Positions 52,183 to 60,970 of a stretch of DNA of 64,000 nt are shown in pieces. The position numbers were made by a program, and so were the translations under genes. The notes under the pieces were generated by a model. It was not told the origin of the DNA and did no database searches. It was given only the letters and a program-made list of their open reading frames with translations. The stretch comes from CAZQXD01 sp964597315. Its GTDB lineage: Bacteria > Pseudomonadota > Gammaproteobacteria > Competibacterales > Competibacteraceae. Where the stretch lies: the NCBI GenBank assembly GCA_964597315.1, contig CAZQXD010000017.1, positions 3,235 to 67,234 of the forward strand. The letters run 5' to 3'. The first letter of the stretch is position 1, and every line of letters starts with the position of its first letter.

Positions 52183-54600
52183 CTAAATATCTATGTTTGC
52201 CGCAGATAACGCGTTACGCTCAATGAAATCCCGTCGTGGTTCCACATGATCTCCCATCAGAGTGGTAAATACTTCGTCAGCGGCAATAGCATCTTCAATT
52301 CGAACCTGTAACAATCTCCGTGTTGACGGGTCCATGGTCGTCTCCCACAGCTGCTCAGGGTTCATCTCGCCAAGACCCTTATAGCGTTGAATATGTTGCC
52401 CGCGCTTAGCATCTTCCATAAGCCAATCAATAGCTTGCCTAATACCAGCAACATCCCTGCCACGCTCGTTACGCTGAATACGCGACCCTTCTCCAAATAA
52501 TCCATCTAGTTTTGTACCCAGTCTGGCGATGGTTTCATATTCAGGAGATTCAAAGAAACTAGCCGAGAGATATGTCTCACGGGAAATGCCATGGGTTTCG
52601 CGGGTTAACCGTAAAGCCATTCCTTCACCAGAATTTTCATATTCAATACCGACCTTGAAAAAGGTCCTTTCGCCCTTTCGATCATTAAGACGTTTGGCGA
52701 GCTCATCTACCCAATCACGCAGTAAGGTTTTGTTCGAAAAAGAGTCACGATCCAACAGCGGTAAATAGATTAACTGTTCAAGAACATCAGCATCATACCG
52801 CCTAGATAAACGTTGAATCATAGCCATTACAGCCATGTAGTTTTGTGCTAGCTTTTCAAGCCCAATTCCAACCAATGGAAGTGCATCCTTGCCAAGAAAC
52901 AGAGTGGCGCCATCGAGTGCGGTTGCTAGTAAGTAGGCTGCGAGTTCAGCATCGTCTTTAACGTAATTTTCTTGCTTTCCTTTTTTTACCTTGTATAAAG
53001 GTGGCTGCGCGATATAAATATTCCCTCTTTCAACTAGCTCACGCATTTGGCGGTAAAAGAAAGTTAATAAGAGAGTGCGGATGTGAGAGCCATCCACATC
53101 CGCATCTGTCATAATAATAATTCGATGATATCGAAGCCGGTTTGGATTGAATTCGTCCCGACCGATCCCACACCCCAAAGCAGTGATCAAGGTGCCTACT
53201 TCTGCGGAAGAAAGCATTTTATCGAAGCGGGCTTTCTCTACATTTAGGATCTTTCCCTTTAGAGGAAGGACTGCTTGAAATTTACGATCTCGCCCTTGCT
53301 TGGCTGATCCTCCAGCAGAGTCACCCTCCACCAAGAAGAGCTCGGATAAACCAGGATCTTTCTCCTGGCAGTCAGCTAACTTACCTGGCAAACCGGCGAT
53401 ATCCAAGGCGCCTTTTCGCCGAGTCATTTCACGAGCTCTACGGGCTGCTTCCCGCGCTCGAGCAGCATCAATTATCTTACTAGTCAGAGCCTTGGCTTCG
53501 GATGGGTTCTCAAGCAAGAACCCCTGAAAACGCTCACTTAAAACGGCCTCCACGACCGTTTTAGCTTCGGAGGATACCAGTTTCTCCTTGGTCTGAGAAG
53601 AAAACTTAGGGTCCGGCACCTTGACCGATAATACGGCCGTTAGCCCTTCACGAGCATCATCTCCGGTGGGAGATACTTTGGCCTTCTTAAGAATCCCCTC
53701 AGCCTCCATATATTGGTTGAGGGTTCGAGTCAGGGCGCCCCGAAAACCAGCGAGATGAGTACCACCATCGCGTTGTGGGATATTATTGGTGAAGCAAAAA
53801 ATATTCTCCTGATAGGAGTCATTCCATTGCATAGCAACTTCTACACCAATACTGTCTTTCTCGGTGGACAGATAGAACACCGTATCATGAAGAGGTGTCT
53901 TATTCCGATTAAGATGTTCCACAAAAGCTTTAATACCACCTTGATACTCGAAACAATCATCTTTCCCATTTCGTTCATCAAGGATTCGTATCCGTACCCC
54001 TGAATTAAGAAACGACAACTCTCGTAGTCGCTTGGTCAGAATGTCATAGTGGAATTGAATATTAGTAAATGTTTCACTGCTAGGTTTAAAACGAATTTCG
54101 GTACCTGTAATGTCAGTTTCGCCGATGATTTTCAGCTCACCTTGCGGTTCCCCGTGACGGTACTCTTGCTGCCAAATTTTTCCATCTCGGCGAATAATCA
54201 AGCGCAGATATTCCGACAAGGCATTGACGACTGACACACCAACCCCGTGCAAGCCACCAGAGACCTTATAGGAATTGTTATCGAACTTCCCGCCGGCATG
54301 CAGCACGGTCATGATCACCTCAGCGGCAGAATGGCCTTCCTCAGGGTGATAATCCACGGGGATACCACGACCATCATCGATCACGGTGATTGATTCATCA
54401 GCATGAATAACCACACTAATTTCACTACAATAGCCGGCTAGGGCTTCGTCGATGGAATTATCAACTACTTCAAACACCATGTGGTGCAACCCGGTGCCGT
54501 CGTCGGTGTCACCGATATACATGCCCGGGCGCTTGCGCACCGCATCTAGCCCTTTCAGAACTTTGATGTTTGAGGAGTCGTAAGTTGCTGTTTCGGTCAT
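52183..54600 (-). CDS. gyrB: DNA gyrase subunit B
   Basis: ATPase subunit of gyrase with 805 residues. The GHKL ATP site is HMVFEVVDNSIDEALAGYC and GRGIPVDYHPEEG. The transducer follows. TOPRIM motifs are ELFLVEGDSAGGSAKQGRDR and MTDADVDGSHIRTLLLTFFY, and the C-terminal tail QRYKGLGEMNPEQLWETTMD contacts GyrA. The start is the ATG at 54598-54600 (MTETATYDSSNIKVLKGLDA); a TTG five codons upstream is less likely. It lies 35 bp after recF in the dnaA-dnaN-recF-gyrB order. Confidence 0.97.
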   Translation of the reverse strand: MTETATYDSSNIKVLKGLDAVRKRPGMYIGDTDDGTGLHHMVFEVVDNSIDEALAGYCSEISVVIHADESITVIDDGRGIPVDYHPEEGHSAAEVIMTVLHAGGKFDNNSYKVSGGLHGVGVSVVNALSEYLRLIIRRDGKIWQQEYRHGEPQGELKIIGETDITGTEIRFKPSSETFTNIQFHYDILTKRLRELSFLNSGVRIRILDERNGKDDCFEYQGGIKAFVEHLNRNKTPLHDTVFYLSTEKDSIGVEVAMQWNDSYQENIFCFTNNIPQRDGGTHLAGFRGALTRTLNQYMEAEGILKKAKVSPTGDDAREGLTAVLSVKVPDPKFSSQTKEKLVSSEAKTVVEAVLSERFQGFLLENPSEAKALTSKIIDAARAREAARRAREMTRRKGALDIAGLPGKLADCQEKDPGLSELFLVEGDSAGGSAKQGRDRKFQAVLPLKGKILNVEKARFDKMLSSAEVGTLITALGCGIGRDEFNPNRLRYHRIIIMTDADVDGSHIRTLLLTFFYRQMRELVERGNIYIAQPPLYKVKKGKQENYVKDDAELAAYLLATALDGATLFLGKDALPLVGIGLEKLAQNYMAVMAMIQRLSRRYDADVLEQLIYLPLLDRDSFSNKTLLRDWVDELAKRLNDRKGERTFFKVGIEYENSGEGMALRLTRETHGISRETYLSASFFESPEYETIARLGTKLDGLFGEGSRIQRNERGRDVAGIRQAIDWLMEDAKRGQHIQRYKGLGEMNPEQLWETTMDPSTRRLLQVRIEDAIAADEVFTTLMGDHVEPRRDFIERNALSAANIDI

Positions 54601-54635
54601 GATGCCCCCGGGCAAAAATCCAATCGGGTATTATA

Positions 54636-55718
54636 TCACCGAGAGTGATTTAACCGGAGTTCGCCTTTCTCTAAGTTATAGATCTGGCGTTCCGGCCAAA
54701 ATTGGATATCTAGCACTTGTGGTTCAATTGCGGTGATGAACAGTTGCGCCCGAATCTGCCCCAAGCAAGCCATGGCTTGTTCCCGATGGTGCGCGTCCAG
54801 TTCTGAGGGCAAATCGTCCACCAGCAGGATACAGGACGAACCCCGCTGGCGGCGGTACAAATCTGCTTGAGCAAGCACCAAAGCCAAAACCAGCAGCTTC
54901 TGCTGGCCTCGAGATAGTTGTTCAGCAGCAGGCCGATCCCCTAAGCGAACGATGAACTCTGCTCTATGCGGCCCAGGTCGGGTGAAACCGTATTTTTGAT
55001 CTTGCTCCCGGTTACGAGCCAGAACTTCGGCTAAGGGCAGTTCGGGGTTCCAACCGCGGCGGTAATCCACAGCCAGCGGCCCCATTCCTAACAGGCGATC
55101 AGCGAAAGATACCAAAGCGCATTCAAGGTCAGTGCAAAATTCCCCTCTGAAGCGGTCTATAAGGGCCGCTGAGCGATCCAATTCGACATCCCATACCCCT
55201 ACTGCCCTTTGCATCATTGAAGTCCGTAGAGCAGCATTGCGATGTTTAAGTGCGCTTCCGTAGCGGCGCCAGGCATCAAGGAACCTCGGCTCCCTATGAA
55301 AAACCCCCCAGTCTATAAACCGGCGTCGATAGCCTGGACCCTCCCCAAGCAAACGATGACTTTCTGGAGTCAGCAACAATAGCGGCACTCTCTCGGCCAA
55401 CTCTGTTAGGGTCCGTGCTGGCTGGCCGCCAACGCGGGCATTAAACGACTGGGCATCCCGCTCAATGCCAACCGGTACCCGCCGCTCACCATCGGCGGCA
55501 ATAGTCACCAGTCGAAAAGCCCGCTCGCCTCGAAAAATCAGCTCTCTGACCTGGCGGGTGCGAAACGAACGGCCTCTCCCCAAGAAATACAATGCTTCAA
55601 GCAAACTGGTCTTGCCGGAAGCATTCGCTCCACATATCAAATTCAACCCCGGCGAACAGGCCATGGATACGCAGCGAAGATTCCGGAAGTTTTCCACCTC
55701 CAAGGAACTTAGGTACAT
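54636..55718 (-). CDS. recF: DNA replication and repair protein RecF
   Basis: SMC-like ATPase that loads RecA at gaps. The 360-residue protein has Walker A CGANASGKTSLLEALYFLG, signature LSRGQQKLLVLALVLAQADL and Walker B CILLVDDLPSELD. It lies 25 bp after dnaN and is probably translated from the same mRNA. Confidence 0.96.
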   Translation of the reverse strand: MYLSSLEVENFRNLRCVSMACSPGLNLICGANASGKTSLLEALYFLGRGRSFRTRQVRELIFRGERAFRLVTIAADGERRVPVGIERDAQSFNARVGGQPARTLTELAERVPLLLLTPESHRLLGEGPGYRRRFIDWGVFHREPRFLDAWRRYGSALKHRNAALRTSMMQRAVGVWDVELDRSAALIDRFRGEFCTDLECALVSFADRLLGMGPLAVDYRRGWNPELPLAEVLARNREQDQKYGFTRPGPHRAEFIVRLGDRPAAEQLSRGQQKLLVLALVLAQADLYRRQRGSSCILLVDDLPSELDAHHREQAMACLGQIRAQLFITAIEPQVLDIQFWPERQIYNLEKGELRLNHSR

Positions 55719-55743
55719 ACCGTGAGTACAGTCTGGAGCCAGA

Positions 55744-56844
55744 CTACAATCGCATGGGCATCACAACGTATTTACAACTCCCCCCTTCAACCTCTTGGAT
55801 CAAGCAACTGCTATTGGAGTCAGTAAATGACAACTTAACTAACTCCCCAGACAGCGCCCCCAAGGCATCCAGCAAGTAGGTCACGTTGAATCCGATCTCC
55901 AAGGGTCCACCATCGTAGTTGACTTCCACTTCCACTTCGGCCTCTTCCTGCTCAGGATTATGAGCCTGAAGGCGCAGCAGCCAGTTTTCCGCCTGAAGAC
56001 GGATACCCCGATATTTATCATTGGATAACACCGCTGTGCGGCTGAGCGCACTTCTCAGCATCTGACGATCAGCCAATACGACCCTATCGCCTTGAGAAGG
56101 AATAACTCTTTGATAATCAGGAAATTTACCATCAATAAGCTTAGAAGTGAAACGTATGTCCCCCAACTCAGCTTGAACATGATTAGCGCCGATCCTGAGG
56201 TTCACTTCTTTATCGACGTCGTTGAGCAACCGCAGTAATTCCTGAATACCCTTACGAGGTACGATCACCTGCCGGTTATCAGCCACCTCGGTTTCCGCCT
56301 CCGTCTCACAAAAGGCTAAGCGATGACCATCGGTAGCCACTGCGCGTACTTTGGCTGGGTCAAGGTCCAACAACAAACCGTTTAAGTAATAGCGCACATC
56401 CTGCTGAGCCATGGCGAAGTGGGTATGCTCCACAAGGCTTTTCAGGATAGGTCGGGGTAGGCGCACCTGAGCGTCAAAAATCAGATCCTCCAAGCCCGGG
56501 AAGTCAGCGGCGGGCAAGGTGGCCAGGGTGAAACGGCTGCGACCACTGCGGAGTTGGGCTTTGCTAGCCTCGCAGGCTAGAGTGACTTCAGCATCCTCGG
56601 GCAAGGTGCGCAGAATGTCCAACAATTTTCGCGCGGGAAGAGTCACCTCGCCGGGTTCATCGATAGGGAGCCGAGTTCTGGCTACGAGTTCTACTTCCAA
56701 ATCGGTGGCGGTCAAGATCAACTCCCCGTCCTTGGCCACCATCAGCACATTGGAAAGCACCGCCAAAGTCTGTCGTCGTTCAACGACACCGATCACCTGT
56801 TGCAAGGGTTTGAGCAGTTGATCGCACAGCGTTTGTATTTTCAT
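55744..56844 (-). CDS. dnaN: DNA polymerase III beta clamp
   Basis: Sliding clamp of 366 residues, the standard length. It begins MKIQTLCDQLLKPLQQVIGV and ends with the family's CKYVVMPMRL tail. The ATG at 56842-56844 is chosen because upstream in-frame codons reach into the origin DNA. In most bacteria dnaN is closely linked to dnaA; here the 267-bp gap contains the origin. Confidence 0.96.
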   Translation of the reverse strand: MKIQTLCDQLLKPLQQVIGVVERRQTLAVLSNVLMVAKDGELILTATDLEVELVARTRLPIDEPGEVTLPARKLLDILRTLPEDAEVTLACEASKAQLRSGRSRFTLATLPAADFPGLEDLIFDAQVRLPRPILKSLVEHTHFAMAQQDVRYYLNGLLLDLDPAKVRAVATDGHRLAFCETEAETEVADNRQVIVPRKGIQELLRLLNDVDKEVNLRIGANHVQAELGDIRFTSKLIDGKFPDYQRVIPSQGDRVVLADRQMLRSALSRTAVLSNDKYRGIRLQAENWLLRLQAHNPEQEEAEVEVEVNYDGGPLEIGFNVTYLLDALGALSGELVKLSFTDSNSSCLIQEVEGGSCKYVVMPMRL

Positions 56845-57111
56845 CAAGGGCCTCATTTCGTCCACAGCTATTAGTTAACTATAAATATATATATATATAG
56901 TTATTATTATGGAGAGGGTTTTCTGTGGATAACTTTCTTTTTTTCAATTAAAATCAATGCGTTGGTCCATGTTTTCCCTGTGGATAAGTCTGTGGATAAG
57001 CTGTGGATAAAATGTGGATAACTCGAGAACCAAAAGTTATCCACATTTTATCCACAGACTTATCCACAGGATTTGGCGACTTATCCACAGACTTATCCAC
57101 AGCGGTTTTGC
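56845..57111. other. Chromosomal replication origin (oriC) with ten DnaA boxes
   Basis: The dnaN-dnaA gap holds ten perfect TTATCCACA boxes. Five read TGTGGATAA (56924, 56979, 56991, 57002, 57013) and five read TTATCCACA (57037, 57048, 57060, 57081, 57093), mostly 11-12 bp apart. The two groups face each other across CTCGAGAACCAAA, forming near-perfect 36-bp inverted arms with one extra repeat unit on the left. AT-rich stretches at 56877-56910 (an alternating TA run) and 56931-56958 are candidate unwinding elements on the dnaN side. Confidence 0.93.
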
Positions 57112-58455
57112 TTATGTGGACAGCGTCATCAATAAGTTTTCGTAATCTTCTTTGAGCTTCGTATCCGTCCTCAGCAGCTCCTTAACCTTCTTACATGCAT
57201 GCAAGACCGTGGTGTGATCCCTCCCGCCGAATGATTCCCCAATTTCCGGCAAGCTCAGTGTGGTCAGCTCCTTGGAGAGAGCCATAGCTAATTGCCGGGG
57301 CCGAGCAATGACACGCAGGCGGCTGGAAGACTGAAGATCCTCCACGCGCAGCTTGTAATACTCGGCTACGGTTTTCTGTATGTTCTCGATGCTGACTAGC
57401 TTGTCATGAAGCACCAGCAGATCGCTCAGCGCTTCCTTCGTAAACTCCAGGCTAATCAGCTTACCGGTGAATTGAGCGTTAGCGTAGACTCGACGTAGAG
57501 CGCCTTCTAGCTCGCGGACGTTGGATCTAATCCGTTTGGCGATAAAAAAAGCCACTTCGTCAGGCAGAGGTATATGTGCTTGCTGGGCCTTGCTCATAAG
57601 AATAGCAACGCGAGTTTCTAGCTCAGGGGGTTCGATGGCCACGGTCAAGCCCCAGCCGAAACGAGATTTTAGGCGTTCCTCCAGTCCGTTTACTTCTTTC
57701 GGAAAACGGTCACAGGTTAAGATAACTTGATGCTGACCCTCAAGTAATGTATTGAAAGTGTGAAAAAATTCTTCTTGGGAACGTTCTTTTCCAGCAAAAA
57801 ATTGGATATCGTCGATAAGCAGGGTCTCCACTGATCGATAATAGCGTTTGAACTCATTAATGGCATTGTGCTGTAGCGCCCTGACCATGTCGGCTACAAA
57901 GTGTTCAGAATGTTGATAGACGACGTTAGCAGAAGGTTTTTGTTGCTTTAGCAGATTACCCACCGCATGCATCAAATGGGTCTTTCCCAGGCCAGTTCCA
58001 CCATAGAGAAACAAAGGGTTGTACGCTTTTCCAGGATTTTTGGCCACTTGTAGGCAGGCTGCCCGTGCCAACTGATTGGATTTTCCCTCGACAAAGTTGT
58101 CGAATGTGAAGTCTGGATTTAGGCGGCTACTCTGAGGTTTGGCCTTTCCACGCTCCTCGGAAGCCTCTTCCATCGGCAGAGGGGATGAGGGTTTCTTGAT
58201 GGGCTTTGGGCGGCTACTACCGATCTCTAGTCGCACTTCCAAATCTTGATCTGGGCAGAGTTGAACCAACACCCGGCGGATATTGTCCAGATGATGCTGT
58301 TTCACCCAATCTAAAACAAAACGGTTGGGAGCCAGCAGACGCAGACCCTCACTCTCTTGCTTGGCTTGCAAGGGCCTGATCCAGGTGTTGAGCTGCTGCT
58401 CTGAAAGTTCGTGTTCCAGCCGATCAAGGCATGATTTCCATAGGGAATTCTCCAC
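57112..58455 (-). CDS. dnaA: Chromosomal replication initiator DnaA
   Basis: AAA+ initiator of 447 residues. Domain I is LWKSCLDRLEHELSEQQLNT; domain III has Walker A GGTGLGKTHLMHAVGN and Walker B LLIDDIQFFAGK; domain IV carries the DnaA-box signature ESFGGRDHTTVLHACKKV. The start is a GTG at 58453-58455. A DnaA box upstream (58513) suggests autoregulation. Confidence 0.97.
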   Translation of the reverse strand: MENSLWKSCLDRLEHELSEQQLNTWIRPLQAKQESEGLRLLAPNRFVLDWVKQHHLDNIRRVLVQLCPDQDLEVRLEIGSSRPKPIKKPSSPLPMEEASEERGKAKPQSSRLNPDFTFDNFVEGKSNQLARAACLQVAKNPGKAYNPLFLYGGTGLGKTHLMHAVGNLLKQQKPSANVVYQHSEHFVADMVRALQHNAINEFKRYYRSVETLLIDDIQFFAGKERSQEEFFHTFNTLLEGQHQVILTCDRFPKEVNGLEERLKSRFGWGLTVAIEPPELETRVAILMSKAQQAHIPLPDEVAFFIAKRIRSNVRELEGALRRVYANAQFTGKLISLEFTKEALSDLLVLHDKLVSIENIQKTVAEYYKLRVEDLQSSSRLRVIARPRQLAMALSKELTTLSLPEIGESFGGRDHTTVLHACKKVKELLRTDTKLKEDYENLLMTLST

Positions 58456-58512
58456 CCACGCCCCTTGTTTGGCTTAAATTGCGGATGCTCAGTCTAGTGA
58501 CTTGGGCGCGAG

Positions 58513-58521
58513 TTATCCACA
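58513..58521 (+). promoter_or_regulatory. Single DnaA box between dnaA and rpmH
   Basis: Perfect TTATCCACA 58 bp upstream of the dnaA start and 22 bp before the rpmH -35 element. It is well placed for DnaA control of dnaA or rpmH, and separate from the ten-box array. Confidence 0.75.
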
Positions 58522-58542
58522 GGTTTTGGAGGCGGTTGACAC

Positions 58543-58572
58543 TTGACAGAAGCGGGTCCAGGACAGTACATT
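58543..58572 (+). promoter_or_regulatory. Probable rpmH promoter
   Basis: Perfect -35 TTGACA (58543-58548), 18-bp spacer, -10 TACATT (58567-58572), about 65 bp upstream of the rpmH ATG on the plus strand. Confidence 0.6.
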
Positions 58573-58636
58573 CCAGCGTCTTTGTGTCAGCCAGCTTCAC
58601 AAAGCCAATCAATTACCTAGACCGGGGATCACCGTC

Positions 58637-58771
58637 ATGAAGCGGACCTTTCAACCCAGCAATCTGCATCGCAAGCGCACCCACGGCTTTCGTGCCCGCA
58701 TGGCGACCAAGAGTGGTCGACTGATTATCAAGGCCCGTCGCGCTAAAGGCCGTGCCCGTTTGACCCCGTAG
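58637..58771 (+). CDS. rpmH: 50S ribosomal protein L34
   Basis: A 44-residue basic protein, read directly from the sequence: MKRTFQPSNLHRKRTHGFR at the start and KGRARLTP at the end, matching L34. It is divergent from dnaA as in most bacteria. The stop codon is immediately followed by the rnpA TTG start. Confidence 0.97.
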   Translation: MKRTFQPSNLHRKRTHGFRARMATKSGRLIIKARRAKGRARLTP

Positions 58772-59137
58772 TTGGCCGTCGGAAATGCGCGCTTCGCTCG
58801 GTGCGCCAGGCTGACCAACCAAGCGGCTTACCGCTATGTTTTCAAACAGCCCGTTAAGTCTGGCAGCCGTTGGTTTATGGTGCTGGGCAGGCTCAATGGA
58901 CTGGACCATTCTCGATTGGGGCTGGCGGTGTCCCGCAAAACAGCCAGATCAGCCGTAGCGCGAAATCGAATCAAACGGGTGATCCGCGACAGTTTTCGTC
59001 ATCATTGGCGGGATCTGAAGGGAATCGACATAGTGGTGATCAGTCGCCCGAATCTTCAGGATACCGACAATGCGATGTTGCGCGGCGCCTTAAACCGGCA
59101 CTGGGTCACACTGGCTGAGCGATGCCGCCAATGCTGA
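58772..59137 (+). CDS. rnpA: Ribonuclease P protein component
   Basis: Protein cofactor of RNase P with 121 residues. The RNR motif ARNRIKRVIRDSFR and SRLGLAVSRKTARSAV are diagnostic. The best start is the TTG directly abutting the rpmH stop, which suggests coupled translation. The small yidD gene usually found next is absent: only 101 bp separate rnpA from yidC. Confidence 0.94.
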   Translation: MAVGNARFARCARLTNQAAYRYVFKQPVKSGSRWFMVLGRLNGLDHSRLGLAVSRKTARSAVARNRIKRVIRDSFRHHWRDLKGIDIVVISRPNLQDTDNAMLRGALNRHWVTLAERCRQC

Positions 59138-59238
59138 TTTCCGCTGCTTTGTATCACGGTATAAAGGTCTTATCCGTCAATCCGCGCTTTGGCGGAAATA
59201 CTCTCCATTAATTCCAAGACCATCAACGACATCCCTCA

Positions 59239-60909
59239 ATGGAAAACCAACGACTGTTCCTCGTCATCGCGCTGATGTTCGTGCTGTTCCTGATCTGGGA
59301 GGCCTGGATGGAGGAACAGGCGGCACTGCATAGCCCGCCTCCACCTATCACAACGACCACACCTGGCACCGGACCGGCGGTTTCGCCCGGAGATGTGCCT
59401 AACGACCTCACTGATATCCGGCAGGATATTCCCAGCGTGGCCGGCACCGGCTCATCGGCGGTGACCACCTCGGGTAGTCAACGGGTGAAAGTCATCACCG
59501 ACGTCTACGATGTCGAGATTGGTACCACCGGTGGCTCTCTACTACGCGTGGGGTTGCGCACCTATCCCAAGTCTCTTGAGCGTAAGAACGAACCTTTCGA
59601 GTTACTAAAAGATCAAGGATTTGAACTCTTTGTTGCCCAATCCGGCCTGCAATCCAGCCAGGTTGACGCCGCGCCTGGGCTGGATTCCGTCTATGTGCCG
59701 GATCAGTCCGAGTATCGTTTAAAAGATGGCCAGGACAGTCTGGATGTCCGACTGACATGGACTAATGATGCCGGTGTCACAGTCATCAAGACCTACACCT
59801 TCCATCGGGGCAGCTTCGTAATCGATGTCAAACATGACATTCAGAACAATTCTGGAGAAGTCTGGACCGGTCGTCAGTTCCGCCTCCTGCGTCGAACTCC
59901 GCCGACGGAGTCTGTCTCCGCCTTGGGGGTATATACCTACACTGGAGGTGTGATTTCCACCCCAGAAGAGGTTTACGAAAAAATTGATTTTGAAGATATG
60001 GCGAAGCAGAGCCTAGAGCGGCAGGTCCAGGGAGGCTGGATCGCCATGATCCAACACTATTTCCTAAGCGCCTGGGTTCCAGATCAGCAGGAAACCAATT
60101 TATTTTACACCCGAGTCAGCGGTGGCAATCAGTATCTTCTAGGCATGGTTGGGCCACAGGCCGCAGTGCCCACCGAAGGCAGCCACAGCTTTGAAAGCCG
60201 CCTGTATGTTGGTCCCAAGATACAGGAACGATTGGAAGAGCTGGCTCCCAATCTGCGCTTAACCGTGGATTATGGTTTTCTCACCATCATCGCGCAGCCG
60301 CTGTTTTGGCTGTTGGAGATGTTCCATGGCGTGGTGGGTAATTGGGGGTGGGCTATCATTCTTTTGACTATCCTCATCAAAGCGGTGTTCTTCAAGTTGT
60401 CGGAAACCAGTTATCGGTCCATGGCTAACATGCGTCGCATGACCCCGCGAATGCAGGCTATCAAGGAACGTTATGGTCACGACAAACAGAAGATGAACCA
60501 GGCGATGATGGAACTGTATAAAAAGGAGAAAATCAATCCCCTGGGTGGTTGCCTGCCAATTCTTGTGCAAATTCCGGTGTTTATCGCCCTGTACTGGATG
60601 TTGCTGGAGAGCGTAGAATTGCGCCAAGCGCCGTTCATGTTGTGGATACAGGACCTGTCTACCAAGGACCCCTTTTATATTTTGCCCTTGATCATGGGCG
60701 CTACCATGTTCATTCAGCAGAAGCTCAATCCGCCGCCTCCAGACCCTATTCAAGCTAAGGTGATGATGGCGTTGCCTTTTGTATTTACAGTGTTTTTTTT
60801 ATGGTTTCCATCGGGCTTGGTGCTGTACTGGGTGGTCAACAACGTTCTGTCCATTGCCCAACAATACGTCATCACCAAACGAGTGGAGGCCGGTGTGGAT
60901 AAGGCGTAA
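59239..60909 (+). CDS. yidC: Membrane protein insertase YidC
   Basis: The 556-residue insertase has an N-terminal anchor (RLFLVIALMFVLFLIWEAW), a large periplasmic beta domain (about 60-340) and the C-terminal five-helix core (GNWGWAIILLTILIKAVFF, INPLGGCLPILVQIPVFIAL with the usual conserved helical hairpin). Location between rnpA and mnmE is canonical. Confidence 0.96.
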   Translation: MENQRLFLVIALMFVLFLIWEAWMEEQAALHSPPPPITTTTPGTGPAVSPGDVPNDLTDIRQDIPSVAGTGSSAVTTSGSQRVKVITDVYDVEIGTTGGSLLRVGLRTYPKSLERKNEPFELLKDQGFELFVAQSGLQSSQVDAAPGLDSVYVPDQSEYRLKDGQDSLDVRLTWTNDAGVTVIKTYTFHRGSFVIDVKHDIQNNSGEVWTGRQFRLLRRTPPTESVSALGVYTYTGGVISTPEEVYEKIDFEDMAKQSLERQVQGGWIAMIQHYFLSAWVPDQQETNLFYTRVSGGNQYLLGMVGPQAAVPTEGSHSFESRLYVGPKIQERLEELAPNLRLTVDYGFLTIIAQPLFWLLEMFHGVVGNWGWAIILLTILIKAVFFKLSETSYRSMANMRRMTPRMQAIKERYGHDKQKMNQAMMELYKKEKINPLGGCLPILVQIPVFIALYWMLLESVELRQAPFMLWIQDLSTKDPFYILPLIMGATMFIQQKLNPPPPDPIQAKVMMALPFVFTVFFLWFPSGLVLYWVVNNVLSIAQQYVITKRVEAGVDKA

Positions 60910-60970
60910 GCGCCTATATTCACTCAATTGATGGTACACGGGAGGCGATGGACGGCCCTTATATTGAGGC

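Noticed and set aside
56880..56902. TA dinucleotide microsatellite
   Set aside because: It is explained as part of the AT-rich unwinding region of oriC.
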